Source of the DNA: JBFGJY01 sp041576975
GTDB lineage: Bacteria > Pseudomonadota > Gammaproteobacteria > UBA4575
Reading direction: 5' to 3'
Length of the DNA stretch: 14,847 nucleotides
Assembly: GCA_041576975.1 (NCBI GenBank)
Contig: JBFGJY010000063.1
Span: 1-14,847 of the forward strand
Shown here: piece by piece, positions 5,987 through 13,821 of the stretch
Numbering within the stretch: position 1 is the first letter of the stretch
How the letters are laid out: each line of letters opens with the position of its first letter
The notes under the pieces: model-generated
The model's input: the letters and a program-made list of their open reading frames with translations, nothing else
Databases searched by the model: none
Told to the model about the DNA's origin: nothing
Made by a program: the position numbers and the translations under genes

Positions 5987-7489
5987 ATGCGTATCATGAA
6001 AAAACTTGGTCTTATCTTCCCGAATCAACTATTTGAATCTCATCCAATTTTAATAGAGGGCTTAGACAAAGTTTTGTTAATTGAAGACTCACTATTCTTT
6101 GGTGACAGCCAGTACCCGTGTACTTTTCATAAACAAAAACTTGCTTACCATCGTGCGGCCCTAAAACACTATGAGAACTATTTAAAAGATCGAGGTGTGT
6201 CTGTTCAGTATATCTCTTACAAAAAAGATAAAATTGTACTTTTGGAATCGCTGAAAAAATATAAATTTAAACATGAGACCGCGCTGATTACGCTGGATCC
6301 AGTCGATTACACTTTGCAAAAGAGAATTTCAAGCTATAGCAAAAAACTGGGATACACATTAATTTTTAAAAACAATCCAATTTTCATCAACACCCTGCAA
6401 GACAATAAGGCCTGGCAAAAAAATAAAAAACGTTGGTTAATGTCCGACTTTTATCAGTATCAAAGAAAACGTTTAGAGATATTGGTAGATAACGGGAAAC
6501 CGATGGGTGGCAAATGGAGCTTTGATGCAGACAATCGTAAGAAAATGCCGAAACAAGAAGTGGGTCATATTCCAAAACTACCCACACTTAGAAAAACAGC
6601 ATTCAACGAGTCATGTGTGAGAGCAGTACACCGACAATTTAAAAATAATCCTGGCACACTTGAAAAAATTCTATACCCAACGACGTTTGTTCAAGCCAAG
6701 CGTTGGTTCAATCATTTTTTACAGCATCGGCTTGCAAAATTTGGGGCCTATGAAGATGCCATTGTAGGGGATCAACACTGGCTCTATCATTCTGTACTTT
6801 CCCCCATGCTTAACACAGGACTGCTCACGCCCCAATATGTCATCGATACAACATTGGTGTATGCCGATAAACATGAAATACCACTGAATAGTCTCGAGGG
6901 TTTTATTCGACAAATTATAGGTTGGCGTGAATTCATGCGGCTAACGTATATGGAATTAGGCGTGAAAATAAGGAACAAAAATCATTGGCACCATCCACGC
7001 AGCATACCTTCCGCCTTTTATACTGCAACTACCGATGTCGAGCCAGTAGATATTACGATTCGTAAAGTACTTGAAACAGGCTATTGTCATCACATCGAGC
7101 GCTTGATGGTATTGGGCGGATTTATGTTTCTATGCGAAATTGATCCGAATGATATCTACAAATGGTTCATGGAACTGTTTATTGATAGTTACGACTGGGT
7201 GATGGTTCCAAATGTATATGCCATGAGTCAGCATGCTGATGGCGGACTGATTACCTCGAAACCCTATTTCTCGGGTTCAAATTATATTTTGAAAATGAGC
7301 CACTTTGAGAAAGGGTCATGGTGTGAAATTTGGGATGCCTTATTTTGGCGGTGGATTTTAAAAAATAAAAAGAAATTACAAACAAATCCACGTTGGACCA
7401 TGATATGCAAACAGACTGAAAAAATGGACCGTGCAAAACAAAGGCAATATATGCGCATCGCAGAAAATTATTTAGCGTCCTTGATCTAA
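5987..7489 (+). CDS. Cryptochrome/photolyase-related flavoprotein (DPRP family) without Fe-S cysteines
   Basis: A 500-residue protein of the deoxyribodipyrimidine photolyase-related family, whose studied members repair (6-4) photoproducts or act as blue-light receptors. The N-terminal antenna domain begins KLGLIFPNQLF (6-16). The FAD region is at 261-425: GDQHWLYHSVLSP, GFIRQIIGWREFMR (305-318), GYCHHIERLMVLGGFM (365-380) and YDWVMVPNVYAMSQHADGG (402-420). Fe-S members such as PhrB have a CxxC and a further Cys after the MS-x-Y segment. Here this segment reads KMSHFEKGSWCEIWD (436-450), with one cysteine and no CxxC, so a cluster is unlikely. M4 (5996) is an alternative start: a 6-codon ORF from 5979 ends in a TGA overlapping it, and the antenna strand starts directly after. 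Promoter palindromes lie upstream. Whether it repairs DNA or senses light is open. Confidence 0.85.
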   Translation: MRIMKKLGLIFPNQLFESHPILIEGLDKVLLIEDSLFFGDSQYPCTFHKQKLAYHRAALKHYENYLKDRGVSVQYISYKKDKIVLLESLKKYKFKHETALITLDPVDYTLQKRISSYSKKLGYTLIFKNNPIFINTLQDNKAWQKNKKRWLMSDFYQYQRKRLEILVDNGKPMGGKWSFDADNRKKMPKQEVGHIPKLPTLRKTAFNESCVRAVHRQFKNNPGTLEKILYPTTFVQAKRWFNHFLQHRLAKFGAYEDAIVGDQHWLYHSVLSPMLNTGLLTPQYVIDTTLVYADKHEIPLNSLEGFIRQIIGWREFMRLTYMELGVKIRNKNHWHHPRSIPSAFYTATTDVEPVDITIRKVLETGYCHHIERLMVLGGFMFLCEIDPNDIYKWFMELFIDSYDWVMVPNVYAMSQHADGGLITSKPYFSGSNYILKMSHFEKGSWCEIWDALFWRWILKNKKKLQTNPRWTMICKQTEKMDRAKQRQYMRIAENYLASLI

Positions 7490-7872
7490 ATCGATCATTT
7501 GATGTGCAACGGATTAAATTCTGTGTAGCGAACCGGCTTCTTAGTAGGCCAAAAATTCACAAAGAGTAAATAGAAAGAATAGTCCATACGACGCGAAATT
7601 AGTCTACGGAAACTCTTAGTTTATCTACATTTTCGTGGTCTAAAGCATCTACCTCGCAGGCGCACGCATATGCACTGTCCCTCGCATACTTTGTATTGTA
7701 CAGAGCATGTGCATTACACGCCTAGATTTATATCTATTCCTTTGTGTACCTCGTATTTACAAACTGATAGGTTTCATCCAATTATTATCAGTAAAATCGT
7801 TTGTGCGTAAGGAGCTAAGCGATTCAAATTATTCGTACTTATATATAACCTGTACAAAGAGGTAAATTACTG
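7490..7872. other. Intergenic region with one inverted repeat
   Basis: No gene is seen on either strand. GCATATGCACTGT (7666-7678) and ACAGAGCATGTGC (7700-7712) are inverted copies matching at 11 of 13 positions, with a 21-nt loop. The arms contain the YGCAC-type symmetry of an operator or RNA hairpin, but no T-run follows. The rest is AT-rich and featureless. A purine-rich AAAGAGG at its end (up to 7862) is the ribosome site of the next small gene. Confidence 0.4.
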
Positions 7873-7983
7873 TTGTGGCCTGCCTTCGTTGCACTAATAA
7901 GTGTCCCAATTATGGTGGCCTTTTTAATGTACTTTATTCACAAGTTAATAATTAAAAAATATAAATCAAGAATACAAAACTAA
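7873..7983 (+). CDS. Small single-span membrane protein
   Basis: A 36-residue product starts at a TTG (7873) with AAAGAGG 10 nt upstream, a ribosome site better than those of most larger genes here. The sequence begins MWPAFVALISVPIMVAFLMY and continues FIHKLIIKKYKS. That is one hydrophobic span at about residues 3-22 followed by a Lys/Arg-rich tail, so the N-terminus is predicted outside and the tail in the cytoplasm. The reading frame ends at TAA 7981-7983. It lies between the cryptochrome-like gene and the SDR gene on the same strand, 121 bp ahead of the latter. A second frame starting at the overlapping GTG (7875) is Cys-containing but shorter and less protein-like. No function can be assigned. 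Confidence 0.55.
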   Translation: MWPAFVALISVPIMVAFLMYFIHKLIIKKYKSRIQN

Positions 7984-8104
7984 CTTCTGAGACTGTTGAA
8001 CCGACTATAGTCAGAATTACAAGTGTTACAACACATAGTTATAAAAATTATATATTTTGAATACCTGTTATATCGAATCGTGAATAATTATCTTTAGATG
8101 CCTA

Positions 8105-8815
8105 ATGAATAAAACAAATGTTATTGTTGGTGGCAGTAGTGGTATTGGATTAGCCTGTGTCAAGCTACTAGCAAACGAGGGTGATCATGTGATTTCATTT
8201 TCACGCTCAGAAATTAATGTCATTGATCTACCTAACGTAGAGCATTTCACAGTTGATGTATGCGATGTAGATACAGATTTATCCTTTTTACCTGACAGAA
8301 TCGACTCACTTGTATATTGTCCAGGTACAATCAACCTCAAGCCATTTAATAGTCTTTCCATAAGCGAGTTCAAAGAAGATTATGAGATCAACGTATTAGG
8401 ATTAGTACGTGTGCTGCAATCTTGCATAAATAAATTAAAAAGTTCCAATAGCTCAAGCGTGGTAATGTTTAGTACCGTGGCAGTTTCTCAGGGGATGAGC
8501 TATCACAGTTCCATTGCATCCGCTAAAGGTGCAATTGAAGGTTTAACACGTTCACTTGCAGCAGAATATGCAAGTGCGGGCATTCGATTCAATGCGATTG
8601 CACCTTCTTTAGTTAATACTCCCCTTGCAAAACAGTTTACGCAATCGAGCGTTAAGCTTGAAGCGATCTCTAAACGTCACCCATTAAATAGAATTGGTAA
8701 CCCAGATGAAATTGCAGCGTTAGTAAAATACTTGGTGAGTGATGCTTCAACTTGGATGACAGGACAAATCATAGGGTTAGATGGAGGTCTATCGTCCATT
8801 AAAGCGATGAATTAA
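8105..8815 (+). CDS. Short-chain dehydrogenase/reductase family protein, catalytic Tyr replaced
   Basis: A 236-residue SDR with the Rossmann glycine loop GGSSGIG at 9-15, the CPGT element in place of NAG at 72-75, N96 in EINVLG, S123 (FSTVAV), K141 and the C-terminal TGQIIGLDGG (219-228). The region after the active site, NAIAPSLVNTPLA, is also standard. In the classical Y-x3-K motif the Tyr should be residue 137, but the sequence there is SSIASAK, with Ile137. From memory, SDR genes near gammaproteobacterial photolyase clusters have the same I-A-x-A-K. Normal dehydrogenase chemistry is therefore doubtful. It may bind NAD(P)(H) without turnover, or use another acid such as Y133. It follows the small membrane gene and precedes the FAD oxidoreductase on the same strand. 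No ribosome site is evident at the ATG. Confidence 0.85.
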   Translation: MNKTNVIVGGSSGIGLACVKLLANEGDHVISFSRSEINVIDLPNVEHFTVDVCDVDTDLSFLPDRIDSLVYCPGTINLKPFNSLSISEFKEDYEINVLGLVRVLQSCINKLKSSNSSSVVMFSTVAVSQGMSYHSSIASAKGAIEGLTRSLAAEYASAGIRFNAIAPSLVNTPLAKQFTQSSVKLEAISKRHPLNRIGNPDEIAALVKYLVSDASTWMTGQIIGLDGGLSSIKAMN

Positions 8816-9105
8816 AAGCAGTTCATTTCTGTAACTCGTGATTTGAGGTACATTGATCGAGTACGTAGGAATGATGAGCCCGGGGATATTTCAATCCTAG
8901 AGCTTAGCTTAGATATAGGAAACACATCTGACCAAGATAATTTTGTAGACAACAGCAGCTATAATATCCGCGCCTATTGGGACGTTATAGCTTATTACCA
9001 AAATGTAGAGAAAAACTATATGAGGAAAAATTAGACATAGCGATGTAACTCGCAAATATATTAAACGTCGAAACCATCAAATAAACTATCAAAGCTAGTA
9101 TAATA
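8816..9105. other. Intergenic region with an in-frame open stretch after the SDR
   Basis: After the SDR stop TAA the same frame stays open for 72 codons up to the TAG at 9032-9034. A TTG at 8843 could start a 63-residue acidic peptide (MRYIDRVRRNDEPGD and onward, with ISILELSLDIG and YWDVIAYYQNVEK). No ribosome site precedes it and no family is recognised. It may be a broken gene fragment or chance. The remaining bases up to 9105 are AT-rich, with stops in all frames. Confidence 0.3.
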
Positions 9106-9279
9106 ATGATTAAAACTTTTAATCAATTAACGAATACCGATATTTCTCCAGATGTGTACAAAACAATAACATTTATGCAATGACTCCCCGAAACACAGAC
9201 TGCAATTACTCGATTAAGTGATAATGCATCTCTAGTTCAATATAATTTATTAAATAAAAATATGGGACACAATCAATGA
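9106..9279 (+). pseudogene. Small ORF, copy 1, broken by an in-frame TGA
   Basis: The frame ATG 9106 to TGA 9277-9279 has 57 codons, but codon 26 is TGA (9181-9183). Before it the product reads MIKTFNQLTNTDISPDVYKT and ITFMQ; after it LPETQTAITRLSDNASLVQY and NLLNKNMGHNQ. The final TGA overlaps the ATG of the FAD oxidoreductase as ATGA, the layout of a translationally coupled gene pair. The family is identified only by its homologue at 10687-10865, where the TGA position is a Glu codon (GAG), so this is not a conserved recoding signal such as selenocysteine. The unit probably was a functional small gene at the head of the oxidoreductase operon. Confidence 0.5.
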
Positions 9280-10565
9280 CACAGCACTTTCACACAGTTG
9301 TAATTGGGGGTGGATGTTTAGGATGTGCCTCAGCGATATCAGTGCAAAGAAGGATTAACAAGTCTTCGAAAACTTCCAAAGAGCGTGTGTGTCTTATTGA
9401 GAAGTCCGTAATTGGCTCAGGGCTGACAGCACGACATTCAGGAATTGTGCGCGCAGCCAATGCTGTTTCAAAAGCAGCATATTTAGCCAAAGAAGCAACT
9501 AGCCACTGGAAAGATTTAGACTCCGTTTGGGGGGTCTCTGCCAAGTACCAAACTTGCGGCGCGTTGTGGATTGCTCCAGATTTAGGTGGTGGCAGAAACA
9601 CTAAATGGGACGAACTGGCGAAGTCCATGACTGAACTGGATATCGAATTTAACAAAGTTAGTCGAAATCAGGCACAAGAGATCTGCACAGATAGTGTGAT
9701 TTTGCATGATGATGAGATGTATTTCTTCGAGCCAAATGCAATGCAGTTTGATCCTGCTATCGTCCGATATACCCTATATGAGGCTCTGCATGCAAATGAT
9801 GTTGAAGTTGCAGAAAGAACAGCTGTCAAAGGATTTGAAACAAACAATAATAATGAGATCAAAACCGTGATCACTACGAAGGGTACTATTACCTGCGATT
9901 ACGTAGTTAACGCAGCAAGTGCCTGGAGTCCCTCAATTTTTGCGTGCCTTGGCATTCGCATACCCGTTAGTGTCGAACCTGTGCATGTTGTGAATTGGTT
10001 GACGAGTAAACGCGAGATCGGTGACTCTATGCCCATCATTGCTGACTACGTCAACCTCGCATACTTTAGATTATGGCGCGACAGTGAAATTCATATGCAT
10101 CAGCCACGCAGACGAAGTGTTCGCGAAACAGCAAGAGCTTTCGCTGAGAGCACTCTTAATGTTACGGGAGCCGATTTTATCAATGACCCGACCCAACAAG
10201 GTTTAGGCTATTCACAAATTCGAGTCTATGAAGATATCGCAAAAAAACGCTTCAAGGATGTTGACAGCGGAGTTTACGGCTCAGGCTTCCGCTCATATTT
10301 CGATATTACACCTGATCTCAAATTCATTCTCGGCCTAGACCATAGAGTAAGAAACCTCATTCACTGCTTAGGAGCCGGTCAAGCGTTTAAATACACGCCA
10401 GTCTTTGGTGAAATTGTGGCAGATTGCATCACAGGAGGCGACAAGTACTACCATGATATCGCCGAATTCAGTATAGCTCGCTTTGATGAGCAGTATATGA
10501 AAGATTTTTGGCAAAAAGTTTCAGGAAAAGAGCACAGTTTGGAAGCCGAGGCGGCTTCCTTGTAA
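9276..10565 (+). CDS. FAD-dependent oxidoreductase, DAO family (sarcosine or glycine oxidase-like)
   Basis: A 429-residue flavoprotein of the D-amino-acid oxidase superfamily. The dinucleotide loop VVIGGGCLG (8-16; G11, G13, G16) is followed by the ribose-binding acidic residue E42 in VCLIEKS. Residues 50-60 (LTARHSGIVRA) match the conserved Ser/Gly-Ile-x-R segment. The middle has the strand CDYVVNAASAWS, typical for the second FAD contact. Near the C-terminus are FDITPDLKFILG and GAGQAFKYTPVFGEIVAD, which in sarcosine and glycine oxidases close the flavin pocket. The likely reaction is oxidation of a secondary amine or amino acid, substrate unknown. The ATG overlaps the stop of the broken small ORF upstream. 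A GGAAGCC/GGCTTCC hairpin (10541-10559) lies at the end of the coding region, without a T-run. Its base composition is richer in G and C than its flanks. Confidence 0.85.
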   Translation: MTQHFHTVVIGGGCLGCASAISVQRRINKSSKTSKERVCLIEKSVIGSGLTARHSGIVRAANAVSKAAYLAKEATSHWKDLDSVWGVSAKYQTCGALWIAPDLGGGRNTKWDELAKSMTELDIEFNKVSRNQAQEICTDSVILHDDEMYFFEPNAMQFDPAIVRYTLYEALHANDVEVAERTAVKGFETNNNNEIKTVITTKGTITCDYVVNAASAWSPSIFACLGIRIPVSVEPVHVVNWLTSKREIGDSMPIIADYVNLAYFRLWRDSEIHMHQPRRRSVRETARAFAESTLNVTGADFINDPTQQGLGYSQIRVYEDIAKKRFKDVDSGVYGSGFRSYFDITPDLKFILGLDHRVRNLIHCLGAGQAFKYTPVFGEIVADCITGGDKYYHDIAEFSIARFDEQYMKDFWQKVSGKEHSLEAEAASL

Positions 10566-10686
10566 AAATTGCAAATCTTGATTACCTAACCCCGTAAAAC
10601 AAATTTTTTGTATCGGATAGGCACTTCTTAATGACAATTAATCTTGGTATCGATTTGGAAACTAGTGTATTGATGCAATCGTTTAA

Positions 10687-10865
10687 ATGACTAAGCGAAC
10701 GGATATTCATACAGAGTCATACGAAACGGAAGCTTATCTGCGTGAGCTTCCTGATATGCGAATGCGATGACTTGGTTGAATAATAATTCACATCTAGTTC
10801 AATATATGTACTCTAAAAAACTAAAAATATTGTTGCACTTATATCAGAAACATACTGGGTATTAG
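10687..10865 (+). pseudogene. Small ORF, copy 2, broken by a 1-base deletion
   Basis: From ATG 10687 the product reads MTKRTDIHTESYETEAYLRE and LPDMRMR, then stops at TGA 10768-10770. The neighbouring frame continues from about 10758 as ANAMTWLNNNSHLVQY up to the TAG at 10863-10865. Both parts match copy 1 at 9106: TDI, Y, T, LP(D/E), then A-x-T-x-L-x-x-N-x-x-LVQY. At the DNA level about 62 bp align with one gap, including 14 identical bases (TCTAGTTCAATATA at 9231 and 10793). The gap accounts for the frameshift. A 19-codon frame from 10632 ends in a TGA overlapping its ATG. Nothing else is seen in 10566-10957. Confidence 0.5.
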
Positions 10866-10957
10866 TGCTATATAAAATGTTAACTGCCTTTTAGTAATCT
10901 AGTTGAAATACGCTTTGATAGTATTAATAAAATTGAATATAAACGGATATTGCAAAT

Positions 10958-12370
10958 TTGATTAAAGACATCGTTCTTCATTGGTTTAGACAGGATTTAC
11001 GAACTTTAGATAACCCAGCCCTCTGTATGGCGGCTTCACAGGGTGTCGTTCTTCCCATTTATATTTTTGATAATACAAATACAGGTGAATATCAGATGGG
11101 GAGTGCGAGTCGTTGGTGGTTGCATCATTCCTTACATGCATTAAACAATACACTCGACGGCAAACTTTCAGTATATATTGGTGATCCTAAGGACATTATC
11201 ATTGATATTGTTCAACATTTAGATGTAAAGACTATCTATTGGAATCGTTGTTATGAACCTTGGCAGACCGCACGTGATAAGCAAATTAGGCAAAAGCTGA
11301 AAAACTACGGTACTAGAGTACATAGCTTTAATGGTTCATTACTTTGGGAACCATGGGACATCTTAAAAAAAGATGGTACACCATATAAAGTCTTTACATC
11401 TTTCTATCGTAATGGCTGTTTGAATTCCGTAACACCGCGCAAGCCACTATCAAAACCAAAAAACTTGAGATTGCAAAGTGATCCCACTAATAGCAAAACA
11501 ATTGATAACTTAAATTTATTACCGAGCATCCGTTGGGATACGAAAATGGAGCAACATTGGAAGATCGGCGAACAAGGTGCAAAGAAAAATCTACAACAAT
11601 TTCTTCGATCAGGGCTAGAGGGTTACAAACAAGGACGCAATTTTCCAAACAAAAAACATGTATCTCGCCTATCACCACACCTTCATTTTGGTGAAATTTC
11701 TCCAAATCAAGTTTGGCATGCTGCAAATTCAAAACATGCCAGTAAAGATACAGAGCATTTTCTAAGTGAGCTAGGTTGGCGAGAGTTTTCTTACAATCTT
11801 TTGTACCATTTCCCAAAGTTACCCAGTAAAAATTTTCAACCTAAATTTAATCACTTCCCCTGGAAAACAAACAAACGATTACTGCAACGATGGCAGACTG
11901 GTCAAACGGGTTTTCCATTTATCGACGCGGGCATGCGTGAATTGTGGCAAACAGGTTATATGCATAATCGAGTACGTATGGTGGTTGGTTCTTTTCTCGT
12001 AAAAAATTTGTTACTTCACTGGCATCATGGGGAAAAATGGTTTTGGGATTGTCTTGTGGATGCAGATCTTGCGAATAATAGTGCCAGCTGGCAATGGGTA
12101 GCAGGTTCGGGTGCGGATGCTGCACCCTATTTTCGCATCTTTAATCCTGTGCTACAAAGTAAAAAATTTGATCCCGAAGCACTCTACATACGCAAATGGG
12201 TACCTGAATTAAAGAAGTTAAAATCAAATTTAATTCATGCCCCTTGGGAAGCAAATAAGTCTGAATTAAAAGATTTAGGAATCGTACTTGGTAAAACCTA
12301 TCCGAAGCCGATTATTGATCTTAAAGCCAGTCGCACTTCCGCATTAGATGCCTACAACAAGATTAGATAA
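10958..12370 (+). CDS. phrB: Deoxyribodipyrimidine photolyase, class I (CPD photolyase)
   Basis: A 470-residue enzyme that uses blue light and reduced FAD to split cyclobutane pyrimidine dimers in DNA. The N-terminal antenna domain begins with the hallmark LHWFRQDLR (7-15) and DNPAL. The FAD and DNA region contains RLSPHLHFGEISP (237-249), ELGWREFSYNLL (271-282), GFPFIDAGMREL.TGYMHNRVRMV (318-342), the DADLANNSASWQW segment (368-380) and VAGSGADAAPYFRIFNP (381-397), all strongly conserved in class I enzymes. The tryptophans at 378 and 380, and 360-362, include the expected electron chain. The start is TTG (10958), only 8 codons before the first motif, with a weak ribosome site. Its stop lies 8 bp from the stop of a broken gene on the other strand. 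It is the second photolyase-superfamily gene in 6 kb. Confidence 0.93.
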   Translation: MIKDIVLHWFRQDLRTLDNPALCMAASQGVVLPIYIFDNTNTGEYQMGSASRWWLHHSLHALNNTLDGKLSVYIGDPKDIIIDIVQHLDVKTIYWNRCYEPWQTARDKQIRQKLKNYGTRVHSFNGSLLWEPWDILKKDGTPYKVFTSFYRNGCLNSVTPRKPLSKPKNLRLQSDPTNSKTIDNLNLLPSIRWDTKMEQHWKIGEQGAKKNLQQFLRSGLEGYKQGRNFPNKKHVSRLSPHLHFGEISPNQVWHAANSKHASKDTEHFLSELGWREFSYNLLYHFPKLPSKNFQPKFNHFPWKTNKRLLQRWQTGQTGFPFIDAGMRELWQTGYMHNRVRMVVGSFLVKNLLLHWHHGEKWFWDCLVDADLANNSASWQWVAGSGADAAPYFRIFNPVLQSKKFDPEALYIRKWVPELKKLKSNLIHAPWEANKSELKDLGIVLGKTYPKPIIDLKASRTSALDAYNKIR

Positions 12371-12378
12371 CGATCAAA

Positions 12379-12608
12379 TCAGTTATGTACCAGACCTTCA
12401 ACTCGCATCAAGTGCGACAACGCCTCCTCTAACATTGAACGTGCTTGAGCCGTAGTAGCATGCAAGTAAGAATGCAACGCTGCATCCTCAGCAATTTCGC
12501 TCTCACATTCAGCGCTATAAACTTCAAAAGCAACTAAATTTCTGACCAAATCTGAAATATGTTTTGTTCATTAACTTCGTGGCTGTATTTTATGTCTTTA
12601 GCACTCAT
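12379..12608 (-). pseudogene. Frameshifted small helical protein downstream of the integrase
   Basis: From ATG 12608-12606 the product reads MSAKDIKYSHEVNEQNIFQI and WSEI, then a stop. A second minus-strand frame takes over at about 12555 as SDLVRNLVAFEVYSAECESE and runs on through IAEDAALHSYLHATTAQARS to EGLVHN and the TGA at 12381-12379. Together they make an about 76-residue helical acidic protein. The total of 230 nt is 2 bases over a multiple of three, so a single indel explains the break. The ATG is 7 nt after the integrase stop, as in an operon. No ATG is present in the second frame near its start. The family is unknown; small genes in this position can be recombination directionality factors, but nothing here shows that. 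Confidence 0.5.
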
Positions 12609-12615
12609 TTTCTGT

Positions 12616-13819
12616 TTAATTTATCGTCTTAACTTTGCTAATAACATAATTAGACCACGCATTCATTAACCTTTGCCTTTTTCTAAATAAATCACCACGC
12701 TGATAAGCTGCTTCCGTTTTATCTTTCAATGTGTGGGCAAGGGCAGCTTCAGCCACTTCTCTTGGATACGATGTCATTTCTGCGCACCAATCTCTGAAAG
12801 TGCTTCTAAAACCATGCACTGTTAAATTAGGATATTCTTCTTGCAGTAATATTCTGATTGATGAATCACTAATGGATCTGCCAGATATACCCCCTTCAAA
12901 TACTAGTTTATTAGGGGATAGCTTTTTAACTCGCTTTAAAATTGAAATGGCTTCTTTTGATAACGGTACTCGATGAGGCCGATCTGCCTTCATTCGTTCA
13001 GCTGGAATATTCCATTCTTTCGTTTTCAGATTAATTTCTTTCCATGCGGCATTTCTTGATTCACTGACTCGCGTAGCAGTAAGAATGATAAAAGCTAAGG
13101 CTAGTGCGGCGATAAAATCATGCTTTTTCAGCTTCGTATAACATTTTGGCAATTCTGTATAGGGCATTGCAACAAAATGCTTTACTTTCTGTACTTTTGA
13201 GCGTTTTGGCAGGAGTTTGTCTAGATGTCCTCTCCAACGAGCAGGGTTTTCACCAGTACGGTATCTGCGTGCGGTAGCCCAATCCAGAATATTCTCGATA
13301 CGCTGCCGTACTCGTGTAGCTGTTTCAGTCTTCTCATACCAAATGGGTTCCAGTACTTTCAAGACTAAAGCTACATCTATATTTTGAATAGATATATTTC
13401 CCATAACAGGGTAGGCGTAGGCTTCTAATGTATTACGCCATTGGGACTCATGTTTCCTGTTTTTCCAACCCGCTTTGTGTGCCTCAATGTAGGAAAGTGC
13501 ACAATCTTTAAAAGTCTTGCTCTTGGCTTGCTTTAATGCGGTTTCAGCATTTTTTGCTCTTTTGTATTGAATGGGATCAATACCATCTTTCCTTAGCTCT
13601 CTGCATTCCTTGGCATATTCCCGCGCTTTAGCCAAGTCAATGGTGTCAAATGAGCCAAGTCCATATCGATGCTCTTTTCCATGTAGTACATAGCGAAACA
13701 CCCAAGACTTAGATCCGGATGGACTAATTTGTAGGTATAGGCCGCCTCCATCGGCATACCAGCCACTTTTTTTTAACTTTTAGACCTTGGGCACTTAAAT
13801 GTTCAATCGTCTTTGGCAT
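12616..13819 (-). pseudogene. int: P4-type tyrosine integrase, frameshifted in an A8 run
   Basis: The long open part (361 codons from 13701) has the tyrosine-recombinase residues R211 (TATRVSE), K238, H296-x-x-R299 (HGFRSTFRDW), H323 (LAHTL) and Y333 (AYQRGD). N-terminal to it a DUF4102 arm-binding domain is split. From ATG 13819 the frame reads MPKTIEHLSAQGLKVKK, then meets a run of 8 A (T8 at 13767-13774). The next frame gives SGWYADGGGLYLQISPSGSK and SWVFRYVLHG, in the exact order expected. With 7 A the gene would be 400 residues, the usual size. The span of 1204 nt is one base over 401 codons, which supports one insertion. It could be true decay, programmed slippage or a sequencing error. 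The 21-bp repeat ends 2 nt upstream of the ATG, and a small broken gene follows. The protein would insert and excise the island. Confidence 0.85.
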
Positions 13820-13821
13820 GC

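Noticed and set aside
9181..9183. In-frame TGA as a selenocysteine codon
   Set aside because: The homologous copy has Glu at this position, and the reading frame shows no redox motif around it.
10541..10559. GGAAGCC/GGCTTCC hairpin as a terminator of the FAD oxidoreductase
   Set aside because: It lies inside the coding end and is not followed by a T-run, so it does not meet the form of an intrinsic terminator.
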